This document shows positions 1-9,342 of a DNA stretch of 64,000 bases, piece by piece. A program made the position numbers and the translations under genes. The notes beneath the pieces were generated by a model that was not told the DNA's origin, did no database searches, and saw nothing but the letters and a program-made list of their open reading frames with translations. The stretch comes from Dactylosporangium vinaceum (GTDB taxonomy: Bacteria > Actinomycetota > Actinomycetes > Mycobacteriales > Micromonosporaceae), in the NCBI RefSeq assembly GCF_019904175.1, contig NZ_CP061913.1:5332001-5396000 (forward strand), written 5' to 3'. Each line of letters begins with the position of its first letter. The first letter of the stretch is position 1.

Positions 1-1911
1 GCGATCGCCGGGGACGCCGCGTTCGCCTTCTACACACAGCGCATCACCGCGCTGCTGGCCGTCGACTACGGGCTGGACCGCTCGGCCGACAGCATCCTGC
101 GGCGCGGGGCCACGGCGTGGAGCCACACCAGCCAGACCAGCGAGTCGCTCTCCCAGGAGAAGGCGTTCCTGCTCGGCATCATCACGGCCGGGTCGTTCAA
201 GCCGGGGCAGTACGAGCAGTATGCGATCCAGCGGGCCACCTTGCGGCTCGGGGTGTCGACGGCCGTCTTCATGACCGACGAGGAGAAGGCCCAGTCCGAC
301 CGGGTCCTGGCCTCCGACGCGGCCAAGAAGACCGCCGTGATCGACCAGACCGCCGCCACCGGCGCCGACGGCCGGCAGCTGCACCTCGACCCGCAGCAGT
401 GGTGGGCGGCCGCCTCCGGGCTGACCGCCGGCATCCTGGAGCTGGAGCGGATCATCGGTCGCGACATCCAGCAGCGGGCGCAGAGCCTGGAGAACGCCGC
501 CTTCCGCCGCCTGGGCATCCTGCTGGGCATCGTCGGTGCGGCCGTCGTCGGCGCGGTGCTGCTGATGGTCGTGGCCGCCCGCTCGATCACCCGCCCGCTG
601 GGGATGCTCGTCGACGAGGCCGACGCCCTGGCCACCCGGCGCCTGCCCGATGCGGTCGCCCGGGCGCAGGCCGCAGGCGAGGACGACAAGCTCGAACCCC
701 CGCCGCCGGTACGTGTGCCACGCCGCGCCGGCCCCGAGATCCAGCTGGTGGCCGAGGCGCTCGACCGGGTCCAGGCGACCGCGTATGCCCTCGCCACCGA
801 GCAGGCGATCATGCGCCGCACCACCACCGAGTCGCTGGCGAACCTGGGCCGGCGCAACCAGAACCTCCTGCGGCGCCAGATCGGCTTCATCACCAAGCTG
901 GAGCGCGAGGAGAACGACCCGTCCGACCTGGCCAACCTGTTCGAGCTCGACCACCTCGCCACCCGCATGCGCCGCAACGCCGAAAGCCTGCTGGTGCTCG
1001 CCGGTGAGGAGAGCCCGCGCCCGTGGTCGGAGCCGCTGACGACGGCCGACGTGATCCGGGCGGCCGTGTCCGAGGTCGAGGACTACCGCCGGGTGTCGCT
1101 GCGGCGCATCGACGAGGCGTACGTCGCCGGGGCCCACGTGAGCGGCCTCGCGCACATGATCGCGGAGCTGGTCGAGAACGCACTGGCCTTCTCACCGCCC
1201 GACGTCGACGTCGAGATCCAGGGCCGCTACCTCGGCGACAAGTACCTCATCGCCATCAGCGACCAGGGTGTCGGCATGAAGCCCGACGACCTGGCCCGGG
1301 CCAACGGCCGGCTGCGCAGTGAGGAGAGCTTCCTGCTCGCCCCGACGCGATACCTGGGCCACTGGGTGGTGGGCAAGCTCGCCCAGCAGATGGGCGTCGA
1401 CGTGCAGCTGACCCAGTCGCCGGTCGTCGGCACCACGGCCCGGGTCGTCCTGCCGCCGGCGATCCTGGTCGCCGCGGGCACCATCGAGGGCGTCACCGTC
1501 GCACCGGCCGCGCAGCCCGCGGCCACCCCGCGGTTCGCGTCTGTCGCACCGCTGGCGATCGAGCGGGCGGCGGCGCCGGCGGCCCCGAAGCCGAACGGCG
1601 GGTCGCGAGCGCCGGTCGTCGTCGAGTACGTCGCCGTCCCCACCGATGACGACCACACCGACGACGAGCGCACCGAGGGGGCCGAGGCCCCGATGAGCGC
1701 GCTGGACCGGCTGGAGCGCACCCGCAACGGGCTGGCCAAGCGCCCGGCCCGCACGAAGGCCGCGAACGTCTCGCCCGCCGCGGCCCCGGCCGAGCGGCCC
1801 GAGGTCATTGACGAGTCACCGGATGAGCTGCGCAACCGCCTGACGTCGCTGCACGCGGGGGTTCTGCGGGGGCGGGCCGAGCGGGCAACGGAGGAGACCG
1901 ATGAGCGTTGA
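1..1911 (+). CDS. cvnA: Conservon sensor histidine kinase, nitrate/nitrite-sensing type (5' partial)
   Basis: The reading frame is open from the first base of the window, so the start and N-terminal membrane segment lie upstream. The visible 636 residues hold the C-terminal part of a NIT-like extracytoplasmic sensing domain, a membrane helix near residues 175-195 (LLGIVGAAVVGAVLLMVVAA), a HAMP-like linker and a GHKL ATPase domain. The N-box reads ELVENALAFSPP and the G-box DQGVGMKPDD. The tail from about residue 490 is Ala/Pro-rich and low in complexity. It is the first gene of a four-gene conservon and overlaps the Roadblock gene by 11 bases. In Streptomyces conservons CvnA-D form a membrane complex likened to a eukaryotic G-protein-coupled receptor. 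The signal sensed is not evident here. Confidence 0.93.
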   Translation, partial: AIAGDAAFAFYTQRITALLAVDYGLDRSADSILRRGATAWSHTSQTSESLSQEKAFLLGIITAGSFKPGQYEQYAIQRATLRLGVSTAVFMTDEEKAQSDRVLASDAAKKTAVIDQTAATGADGRQLHLDPQQWWAAASGLTAGILELERIIGRDIQQRAQSLENAAFRRLGILLGIVGAAVVGAVLLMVVAARSITRPLGMLVDEADALATRRLPDAVARAQAAGEDDKLEPPPPVRVPRRAGPEIQLVAEALDRVQATAYALATEQAIMRRTTTESLANLGRRNQNLLRRQIGFITKLEREENDPSDLANLFELDHLATRMRRNAESLLVLAGEESPRPWSEPLTTADVIRAAVSEVEDYRRVSLRRIDEAYVAGAHVSGLAHMIAELVENALAFSPPDVDVEIQGRYLGDKYLIAISDQGVGMKPDDLARANGRLRSEESFLLAPTRYLGHWVVGKLAQQMGVDVQLTQSPVVGTTARVVLPPAILVAAGTIEGVTVAPAAQPAATPRFASVAPLAIERAAAPAAPKPNGGSRAPVVVEYVAVPTDDDHTDDERTEGAEAPMSALDRLERTRNGLAKRPARTKAANVSPAAAPAERPEVIDESPDELRNRLTSLHAGVLRGRAERATEETDER

Positions 1912-2326
1912 CGTGCAGACCGAGGCCGGCGAGTTCAACTGGATGCTGGCGAACTTCGTCCGGGACACCGACGGCGTCCGCGACGCGGTGGCCGTCTCCT
2001 CGGACGGCCTGTTGATCGCGACCTCGGACGGCCTCGACCGGGTCGGCGCGGACCAGCTCGCCGCGATCGTGTCGAGCATGGCGAGCCTGGGCCGGAGCGC
2101 TTCGAAGCGGTACGACTTCGACGGCTTGAAACTCATCATGATCGAGATGCGGCGCGGATTCCTGCTCGTGTCGGCCATCAACGGCGGCGCGTGCCTCGGC
2201 GCGCTCGCCGAGTCCGGCTGCGACCTGGGCCTCATCGGCTACGAGATCGCGGTGCTGGCCGACCGGTTCGGCGACCTGCTGACCCCCGCCCTGATCTCCG
2301 AGTCGCGCCGCTCCCTCCCGCAGTGA
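1901..2326 (+). CDS. cvnB: Roadblock/LC7 domain protein of the conservon
   Basis: This 141-residue protein has the Roadblock/LC7 (MglB-like) fold pattern: an N-terminal helix with FNWMLANFV, then VRDAVAVSSDGLLIA and the central Ala/Ser-rich helix. Such proteins dimerise and act as regulators or GTPase-activating partners of the small GTPase encoded two genes downstream. GAGGAG at 1891-1896 is a good ribosome site for the ATG at 1901, which lies inside the end of the sensor kinase gene. That indicates translational coupling. The gene is full length for the family. Confidence 0.95.
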   Translation: MSVDVQTEAGEFNWMLANFVRDTDGVRDAVAVSSDGLLIATSDGLDRVGADQLAAIVSSMASLGRSASKRYDFDGLKLIMIEMRRGFLLVSAINGGACLGALAESGCDLGLIGYEIAVLADRFGDLLTPALISESRRSLPQ

Positions 2327-2335
2327 GTCACCGCG

Positions 2336-2830
2336 ATGGCTGACTCTCAGGCGTCACAGGGCTCGTCGGGCGAGGCGCGGTCGGCCGGCGGCGGCTTCGG
2401 TCCCCGGCTGCCCGACCCGCGCATGATCCCCGTCTGGGAGCCGCCGAGCGAGGCCCCGCGCCAGCCGGCCCCGCCGCCCGCCGCGGCCGCCGCCCCGGAG
2501 GAGGAGCTCGACGACGTGTTCCTGCGCCCGTTCATGCTGACCGGCGGCCGGACCCGGCCGCTGCAGGACGGGCTGCGCGTCGAGACGATCGTGTCCGCGC
2601 TCCCGGCCGCCCTGTCCGCGCCGCTGCGCTTCGAGCTGCGCCGGATCGTGGAGCTGAGCCAGACGCCGCTGTCGGTGGCCGAGATCGCGGTCCGGCTCGG
2701 CGTGCCCCTCGGCGTCACCCGCGTGCTCGTCGCCGACCTGGTGGCCGACGGATACGTCTCGTTCGCGAAGGTCGACGAACTGCCCATCGATGTGCTTGAA
2801 AGGTTGAGGGATCGTGTCCGTGCGCTCTGA
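2336..2830 (+). CDS. cvnC: DUF742 protein of the conservon
   Basis: The 164-residue protein has a Pro/Ala-rich, probably disordered N-terminus (about residues 1-55). A DUF742 core follows with FMLTGGRTRP, LRFELRRIVELSQTPLSVAEIAVRLGV as a winged-helix-like region, and a conserved end (VLERLRDRVRAL). DUF742 proteins always sit third in conservons and are thought to bridge the kinase and the GTPase. The ATG at 2336 is 9 bases after the Roadblock stop. The 3' end overlaps the GTPase start by 17 bases, so the four genes form one operon. Confidence 0.94.
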   Translation: MADSQASQGSSGEARSAGGGFGPRLPDPRMIPVWEPPSEAPRQPAPPPAAAAAPEEELDDVFLRPFMLTGGRTRPLQDGLRVETIVSALPAALSAPLRFELRRIVELSQTPLSVAEIAVRLGVPLGVTRVLVADLVADGYVSFAKVDELPIDVLERLRDRVRAL

Positions 2831-3395
2831 CAGCACCGAGCCACCGATCTCCGTGAAGATCGTCGTCAGCGGCGGCTTCGGCGTCGGCAAGACGACGTTC
2901 GTCGGCGCGATCTCCGAGATCGAGCCGCTCGTCACCGAGGCCGCGATGACCGAGGCGTCGATCGGGGTCGACGACCTCAGCGGCGTCAACGGCAAGACCA
3001 CGACGACCGTCGCCCTCGACTTCGGCCGGATCACGCTCGACCGCAGCCTCCTGCTGTACCTGTTCGGCACGCCGGGCCAGGACCGCTTCTCGTTCCTCTG
3101 GGACGACCTCGTCGACGGCGCCCTCGGCGCGGTCATCCTGCTCGACACCCGCCGCATCGAGGACTGCTTCGCCGCCCTGGACTACTTCGAGGACCGCGAC
3201 ATCCCGCTGCTGATCGCCGTGAACAACTTCGACCGGGCCCGCCGCTTCGACCTCGACGAGGTCCGCGAGGCCCTGGGCACCCCCGAGCACATCCCGATCC
3301 TCGAGTGCGACGCCCGCGCCCGCGGCTCGGTCAAGCAGGTCCTCGTCGAGCTGGTCGAGCAGATCATCGCCAAGCGCCTGGCCCGAGCGCGGTGA
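2814..3395 (+). CDS. cvnD: Conservon small GTPase (Rab/Gtr-like ATP/GTP-binding protein)
   Basis: The 193-residue P-loop protein has Walker A GGFGVGKTT at about residues 20-28, the G3-like LFGTPGQDRF and a G4-like AVNNFD (NNxD in place of NKxD, usual in this family). It is the output switch of the conservon. The chosen start is the GTG at 2814 inside the DUF742 gene, preceded by GAAAGGTTGAGGG. The next gene converges from the other strand, with a hairpin terminator between them. Confidence 0.95.
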   Translation: MSVRSDSTEPPISVKIVVSGGFGVGKTTFVGAISEIEPLVTEAAMTEASIGVDDLSGVNGKTTTTVALDFGRITLDRSLLLYLFGTPGQDRFSFLWDDLVDGALGAVILLDTRRIEDCFAALDYFEDRDIPLLIAVNNFDRARRFDLDEVREALGTPEHIPILECDARARGSVKQVLVELVEQIIAKRLARAR

Positions 3396-3553
3396 ACGCT
3401 GCGGGCGGCCCGGGCGGCCAGCCCTTCGCCGCCCCGCACTGTCACCTGCGGCGGCCCTGCAATCGCCTCGCCGCACCCCGCGCGGGTCCGATACCCGCGG
3501 CGGCGCAGGCCCGGTGCGCAGGCGCCGGACACCTCGATCGCTGCAAACGACGG

Positions 3554-3580
3554 TGCCACGGTCTCATTGAGACCATGGCA
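3554..3580. terminator. Bidirectional hairpin between conservon and kinase-GGDEF gene
   Basis: The arms are TGCCA-C-GGTCTC (3554-3565) and GAGACC-A-TGGCA (3569-3580), 12 bases each with one central mismatch and an ATT loop. The hairpin sits between convergent genes and overlaps the last codons and stop of the minus-strand gene. No T-run follows, as is usual for actinomycete terminators. Confidence 0.6.
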
Positions 3581-6500
3581 GCAGCGGCGCCGCGCAGGTC
3601 CGGTTGCGGCCCGCCCGCTTCGCCTCGTACAGCGCGGCGTCGGCAAGTTTGGTCAACTGCTCGTGGTGGTTCGATCTGGTGGGTTCGGCCGCGGCGAACC
3701 CGATGCTCAGGGTCACCAGGCCCGTGTCGGCCAGCTCGTGCGGTTCGGCCAGGCGCTCGACGGCGACCCGGATCCGCTCGGCCGCTGAGGCGACGGTCGC
3801 CAGATCGGCGCCGGGCAGCACGACCATGAACTCCTCTCCGCCGTACCGGGCGACGATGTCAGCGTCCCGCACCGACCGGCCGATGGTGGCGGCCACCCGG
3901 CGCAGGCAGTCGTCTCCGGCGAGGTGGCCGTAATGGTCGTTGTACTGCTTGAAGTTGTCGATGTCCATGATCGCGATGCCGACCGGGGTGCGTAGGCGGA
4001 TCGCCCGGTGCCATTCCAGGTCCAGTGCCTCGGTCAGCCGGCGGCGGTTCGCGAGCCCCGTGAGCGGGTCGGTGATCGCGAGCAGTTCGAGCTGCTCGTT
4101 CGCGGCGCGTAGCGCCTCGGTGCGCTCGGTCACCTTGTCTTCCAGGGCGGCGTAGAGCAACGCGTTGTCAAGCGACACCGACAGCTGCCCGGCGATCAGC
4201 TCGACCACATCCAGCCGGTTCGGGCCGAACGCGCCACGGATGCGCCGGTTCTCCAGCAACAGCATTGCGCGCGGTTCGCCGCGGCTGAGGATCGGCACGA
4301 TAAGCAGCGAGCACACCGGTACGTCGTGCAGATAGGGATCCCGGCGGAATCGGTCGTCGCGGGTGGCGTCCTCGACGAGCAGCGGCCGGCGGGTCCGCTC
4401 GGCGTAGCGGAACGCGGACAGCGGCACGAGGGCAGCGGCGTCGGGGTGGTCGATGTTCAGCACGTTGTGTCCGTCCCCGACGGGGCGGGGCAGCACCCAG
4501 CCGCCGGCGTCGGCGATGCGCAGGACGATCCGCACCCCGCTGGCGCCGGTCATCGCGGCGAGGATCTCGGTGACCCGATCCTGCAGCCCGGCCAGCGTGG
4601 TCTCGGAGCTCAACGCCTGCGACGCGCGCACCACGGCGAGCATGTCGATCATGCTGGCCGACACGTTCCCGCTGAACGGCCCGGTCGACGTCATCGCGGC
4701 CGCGCTCCCGCGCGCCTCGGCCAGAAACGGGTGGTCCCGCTCCAACTGCGTGACCTTGCCCGCCGCGCCCCACTCCCGGTACAGGTGCAGCGCCTCGTGC
4801 AGGGTCGCCCGGCCGGTGTGCTCCATGTGCTGGGCGAGAAGGCACTTTGCCAGGCGTTCGGTGATGTACGCACGTTGCCACGGGCGCTGCCGGTCGGCCA
4901 CCTCATGGCGGGCGGCGTCGAACGAGCGCAACGCGCCCATCGCATCGCCGGACGCCCAGGCCCGCTCGGCGTCCAGCAGGTAACGCAGGTGCAGGAAGTT
5001 GGCCGGGCAGTCGGCCGCCCGCCCGGCCAGCCAGGCGCGGCGCTCGTCGAGCTCGGCGAGCAGTGCCGTCCGCTGCGCCGGGTCGGCCACCCGGGCCCGT
5101 TCGGCCAGGGCCAGGCCGTGCATCAGCAGTACCAGCGTCATCGACTGGGTCGGCACTACGAACGGCAGGATCGGTACTGCGGCGCCGGAGTGCTCGACCA
5201 GTGCGTCAGCATCACCGAAGATGGCCGAGACGAGGGCATGGGCGGCGCGCAGGTTCACCGCGGCGATCGGGTTGTCGCTGAACGCGGCGAGCTGCTCGTC
5301 GAGCGTGAAGCCGGCCTCGTCGAAGCCGCCCAGGACGGCCGTCTCGCCGCGTAGCGCCCGGACGGCCTGCGGCCAGCCCCGGATGGTCGTCGCGCCCCAC
5401 TCGTTGCCGATCCGGGCCGCGAAGGACAGCCCGGCCTCGGCCTCGGCGGCGACGTCGGCCAGGGCTGGGGCGCTGTCGAGCAGCTGGGGAATCGAGGCGT
5501 AGTAGGTGAAGCAGGCGTGGTAGAGGTCGCCGCCGCGCAGGAGGAGCTCCCGGGCGTGGCGGGCATGACGGATCGTGTCTTCGAGCGGTTCGAACCACGG
5601 CGCCGCGCAGATCGCGAAGATGTACTCGGCCTGTCCGGCGGCCGGATCGTATCCGCGAGCGTGACTCACCTCCAGCACGCGGCGGACCGCGGTGTACGCC
5701 GAGGCATAGTCCTGGCGCGACGGGACTGTCACATAGGGCGCGTGCGCCAGCGCACCGACCAGGTCGGCGCACGGCCCGCCCTCGGCCCACAGGCGGCGCG
5801 CCTCGGTCACGAACCACGGCATGAGCGGCGACCCGCAGAAGAACGAGGCCGGGATCAGGCGGTAGATCAGGCTGGCGATGGCCGCCGCCCGCGGGTCCTC
5901 GTTGTCCGGACGGCGCAGGTCGTCCTCCGCGCTACCGCTGATCGCCCAGGCGCGCAGCGCGTCGATCCCGCGGTCGATCTCGCCGGGCAGGTCGGCCGGC
6001 GCGGGCGCCGGGTGACCGAGATCCGCGAGCAGGCCGACACCCAACTCCACCGCCTCCTGCGGACGAGCGCGGTGGGCGAGGCTGCTGATCTGGATCACGG
6101 CGAGCTGAGCCCGCTTGACGGGGTCGATCGTGGGCGCGACCCGGGTGTAGAGCTCGTCCGCCTCGTCGAGGCGACCCGAGCCGAACAATGCCGTGTGGCG
6201 TTCGATCCCCAGTCGCTGACGCAGGCCGGGGTCGGTCCCCGGGTCGGGCGCCAGCAGTCCTTCGGCCGCGGCCAGGTAGCTGTCCATCAGGCCGTAGTTG
6301 GCCTGCAGGCGGGCCCTGGCGGCGGCGACCGTGAAGAGCTCGGCCGCCGTCTGCCGCTCGCGCAGCCCGGTCACCTCGTCGATCGCCGCGAGGTACTGCT
6401 CGGCCGCGACCGGCTCGAACTGCGGGAACGGGGCCAGCATCCGGGCCAGCGCGAGATGCCGGGCCGGCCGAGCCGTCGCGCTCATGCCGGCGTATGCGGC

Positions 6501-8495
6501 CTGGCGGACCCGATCGTGCCGGAACCGCACCGACGTCGCCGCGCCGTGCTCGGTCACCAGCAGGCCGTCCTCCAGAGCCGGGGCCAGCATCCGCGTCAGC
6601 CGGCCACCCGCGTCCGCCGGATCGCCGATGACCGCGCGGAGCAGGCCGAGCTCGACGTCGCCACCGAGGCAGGCCATGGTGTACATCAGCTCACGCGTCG
6701 CATCGGCCAGCGCGGCGATCCGCGCCTCGATGAGTTCGACGACGTCGCCTCGTCCGACGTGGTGGCGCAGCGCCGCCGGGTCCCAGATCCAGCCGCTCGC
6801 GCCGGGAACCAGCGCGCCCTCTCGCCGCAGGGCGTTCACCAGCTCCACGGTGTCGAACGGGTTGCCGTCGGTGCGCTCCCGGATCGCCGCCGCAACCGCG
6901 TCCAGGTCGTGCGCCGGCAGCCGCAGCAGTTCGCCGAGCAGCTGGCAGATGTCCGCCGGGCCGAGGTTCCCGAGCCGGATGCCGACCGGCGGCCGGGCCT
7001 GCTCCTGCCAGCGGGGAAGGGCCGCGGCAAGGGGATGCGCATCGTGTAGCTCATTGTGCCGGTACGCCCCGATGAGCAGCAGGCCGGGCAGGCCTCCGGA
7101 GCTGTACACGGCGTCGAAGAGTCCGAGCGCCGTCGGGCTCGCCCACTGCAGATCGTCGATGACCATGACGATCGGGTGCTGCGGACCGGTCAGGGACTTC
7201 AGCACCGCGAGGCCGGCTTGGACCAGCCGGGCCTGCGCGGTGAGCGGATCGGTCGCACCGGTGCCGGTGGACACGCCGAGCAGAGCGCCGAACTCGGGGT
7301 CGGCGGCCATGACGGCGGCGTCGGCGCCGAGTGCCGCGTGCAGCCGCCCCCGCGCCGCGGCGAGTTCGGCCTCGGGTTCGGCGAGCAGCATGCGGGCGAG
7401 CGCGCGCATGGCCTGCCGGACCCCGTCCGAGCCCGGCCCCTGCCGGAACTGGTCGAACTTTCCGAACACGAACCAGCCGCCGGCCTCCGTGACGATCGGG
7501 CGGAGCCGGTCGATGAGGCTGCTCTTGCCGACTCCCGAATCGCCGCTGATCAGCACGCCGGGACAGCGGCCCGCGACGGACTCGCCGAACGCGTGCCGCG
7601 CCGACTCGATCTCGGCCGACCGGCCGACCAGCCGAGCGGGCGCCTGCAACCGCCCCGGGAAGTCACGCCGCCCGATCTCGAGGGTGCCCTCCGCGCCGTG
7701 GGCGTAGTGATTGCGGAGCTGGCGTAGGTCGTGCAGTACCCCTTCGGCGCTCTGGTACCGGCGGTCGGGCTCCTTCTCCAGGAGGTGCGCGACGATCGCC
7801 GAGAATGAGGCCGGCACCGCCGGATTCACCTCCGACGGCGGCGTCGGGGTCCGGGTCAGCAGATCATGGGTCAGCCGGAGCGGATCGTCACCGTGCCCGA
7901 ACGGCGGCGATCCGGTCGCCAGTTCGTAGAGGGTGGAGCCCAGGCCGTACAGGTCCGCTCGTTGGTCGACCGGCCAGCCGGTGCGCCCGGTCTGCTCGGG
8001 TGCGATGTACGGCAGGGTGCCGATGATGTCCCGGTGGTGGGTGAAGCCCGGTCGCTCCTCCGCCGACGTGCTGGCCAGGTCGAAGTCGATGAGGATCGGG
8101 CGGCGCGGTCCGGCCTCGCGCCGGACCACGACGACGTTTGCCGGATTGATGTCCTTGTGCACGACGCGGCGCCGATGCATCGCGGCCACCACCTCGGTGA
8201 GCTCGACGGCGAAGTCGAGCAGCTCCGGCACGCCCATGGGCGCCTGGACGATGCTGGCGGCGAGCGCGGTGCCGCCGTCATCGATGAGCAGGACCTGCTG
8301 ATCATCCGACCCGGCCAGGAGCAGCGGTACACCCGGCACGCCGGCGAGCCGGCCGAGCATGGTCAGCTCATTGCGCAGCCGCTCGACGGCACCCGGCCCC
8401 GCCAGTTCTTTCCGGATCGCTCCGGGTCGCGTCGGACCCGAGGCGACCCGGAACACCCGCGTACGGCCGCTCTCGTACAACAGATCATCAGGCAC
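3564..8495 (-). CDS. Giant Ser/Thr kinase - AAA ATPase - GAF - GGDEF protein (putative diguanylate cyclase)
   Basis: The proposed product has 1643 residues. Residues 1-265 form a Hanks-type kinase with K29 (AIRKEL), HKD catalytic loop H113-D115 in HKDINPANV, DFD (137-139) in place of DFG, and APEQ. An AAA/STAND ATPase follows with Walker A GDSGVGKSS (318-326) and Walker B-like VMVIDDLQW. Next come a long helical-repeat region, a GAF domain (about 1290-1445) and a C-terminal GGDEF domain. The GGDEF active site is GGEEF (1552-1556) with an intact RxxD inhibitory site (RDAD, 1543-1546), so cyclic-di-GMP synthesis with product inhibition is predicted. I chose the GTG at 8495 because GAGGAC precedes it and the kinase homology begins there. 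The frame stays open to an ATG at 8825, but the extra 110 residues look non-coding. A GATAGT -10-like element lies at 8527-8532 upstream. It stands alone and converges on the conservon. Confidence 0.9.
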   Translation of the reverse strand: MPDDLLYESGRTRVFRVASGPTRPGAIRKELAGPGAVERLRNELTMLGRLAGVPGVPLLLAGSDDQQVLLIDDGGTALAASIVQAPMGVPELLDFAVELTEVVAAMHRRRVVHKDINPANVVVVRREAGPRRPILIDFDLASTSAEERPGFTHHRDIIGTLPYIAPEQTGRTGWPVDQRADLYGLGSTLYELATGSPPFGHGDDPLRLTHDLLTRTPTPPSEVNPAVPASFSAIVAHLLEKEPDRRYQSAEGVLHDLRQLRNHYAHGAEGTLEIGRRDFPGRLQAPARLVGRSAEIESARHAFGESVAGRCPGVLISGDSGVGKSSLIDRLRPIVTEAGGWFVFGKFDQFRQGPGSDGVRQAMRALARMLLAEPEAELAAARGRLHAALGADAAVMAADPEFGALLGVSTGTGATDPLTAQARLVQAGLAVLKSLTGPQHPIVMVIDDLQWASPTALGLFDAVYSSGGLPGLLLIGAYRHNELHDAHPLAAALPRWQEQARPPVGIRLGNLGPADICQLLGELLRLPAHDLDAVAAAIRERTDGNPFDTVELVNALRREGALVPGASGWIWDPAALRHHVGRGDVVELIEARIAALADATRELMYTMACLGGDVELGLLRAVIGDPADAGGRLTRMLAPALEDGLLVTEHGAATSVRFRHDRVRQAAYAGMSATARPARHLALARMLAPFPQFEPVAAEQYLAAIDEVTGLRERQTAAELFTVAAARARLQANYGLMDSYLAAAEGLLAPDPGTDPGLRQRLGIERHTALFGSGRLDEADELYTRVAPTIDPVKRAQLAVIQISSLAHRARPQEAVELGVGLLADLGHPAPAPADLPGEIDRGIDALRAWAISGSAEDDLRRPDNEDPRAAAIASLIYRLIPASFFCGSPLMPWFVTEARRLWAEGGPCADLVGALAHAPYVTVPSRQDYASAYTAVRRVLEVSHARGYDPAAGQAEYIFAICAAPWFEPLEDTIRHARHARELLLRGGDLYHACFTYYASIPQLLDSAPALADVAAEAEAGLSFAARIGNEWGATTIRGWPQAVRALRGETAVLGGFDEAGFTLDEQLAAFSDNPIAAVNLRAAHALVSAIFGDADALVEHSGAAVPILPFVVPTQSMTLVLLMHGLALAERARVADPAQRTALLAELDERRAWLAGRAADCPANFLHLRYLLDAERAWASGDAMGALRSFDAARHEVADRQRPWQRAYITERLAKCLLAQHMEHTGRATLHEALHLYREWGAAGKVTQLERDHPFLAEARGSAAAMTSTGPFSGNVSASMIDMLAVVRASQALSSETTLAGLQDRVTEILAAMTGASGVRIVLRIADAGGWVLPRPVGDGHNVLNIDHPDAAALVPLSAFRYAERTRRPLLVEDATRDDRFRRDPYLHDVPVCSLLIVPILSRGEPRAMLLLENRRIRGAFGPNRLDVVELIAGQLSVSLDNALLYAALEDKVTERTEALRAANEQLELLAITDPLTGLANRRRLTEALDLEWHRAIRLRTPVGIAIMDIDNFKQYNDHYGHLAGDDCLRRVAATIGRSVRDADIVARYGGEEFMVVLPGADLATVASAAERIRVAVERLAEPHELADTGLVTLSIGFAAAEPTRSNHHEQLTKLADAALYEAKRAGRNRTCAAPLLPWSQ

Positions 8496-9342
8496 GTGTC
8501 GGCCGTCCTCGCCTCGGGCCCTGCTCACTATCCAATATCGGCCTGCTGACAAATCCTGAGAATAGCTCCGGGCGCCGGCGGTCCCGACGGCAGTCGGCGT
8601 CCATCGAAGCCTAGACGGCGAGCCGGTGGCAATCGGTACCACGGGCATGAATTGATCGCCCGGCCGCCCGTGCGCGGCCGGGCAGGTCGCCGCGCCACCC
8701 TCTTGAGCTGGCCTTTCTCCGCTGTGGTGACGTCCGCAGGGCCCCGGTTCGCTGACATTGCCCCAGCAGTGCGGTCGTCCGCCACACCCACTCAGGAAAG
8801 CCAATTTGATCAAACACGCGTTCATTGGTCATCTACTATGTGGGTCATCCGTCGGGATTGACCGGAACGCGTAGATTCCGTTGCCGAAGAGAGCGGCGAT
8901 GCATGTACGGTCAAGCGCCCGACGACGCGCGGGGGCTGATGGGCGAAGTGCGCTTCGACGCCGGCGCTCGCCCGTGATCGCTGTGGACTGCCCGGCTCAC
9001 GCGGTGTCGTTGAGCGGGTCGACGTCCGCAACTCGTTGTCCGGCTCGCGGCAGCGACGAGGCAGCGAGGCATGCGACGCAAGCACGGCGTACTACTCGGG
9101 CAGCGACCTCGCCGACGACCGGCCGTCCTGCATGCGGCCGCTCGCCCGCCGCTCCCGAGCTTCCCCGCACTCGACCTTCTGCTGGAGGGGCGGGACCCTC
9201 ATCACTCCACATTGGAGCATCGGCCCGGCCCGCTCGCTGTCGCGGTCCGGCGAGCCGGGCGCGGGCGCCGAGCACGGGCTGCCGGAGTTCGGCGAGGGGC
9301 TGACCGGCGCCGGACTCGGCCGCCTGCTGGGGGAGCCCGGGG
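8496..9342. other. 847-bp region without a convincing gene
   Basis: All open frames here have poor third-position bias or no recognisable motif. The part near 8800-8880 is AT-richer than its surroundings and probably holds the promoter region of the kinase-GGDEF gene. Around 9225-9350 one plus-strand frame has coding-like codons for about 40 residues but no start or homology I recognise. It may be a gene remnant. Confidence 0.5.

Noticed and set aside
117..1007. Long plus-strand frame of 296 codons inside the sensor kinase gene
   Set aside because: It is an Arg/Pro/Gly-rich shadow of the kinase frame, typical of high-GC DNA, without start signal or homology.
8496..8825. N-terminal extension of the kinase-GGDEF protein to the ATG at 8825
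   Set aside because: The 110 extra residues lack codon bias and homology; a ribosome site and the kinase homology support the GTG at 8495.
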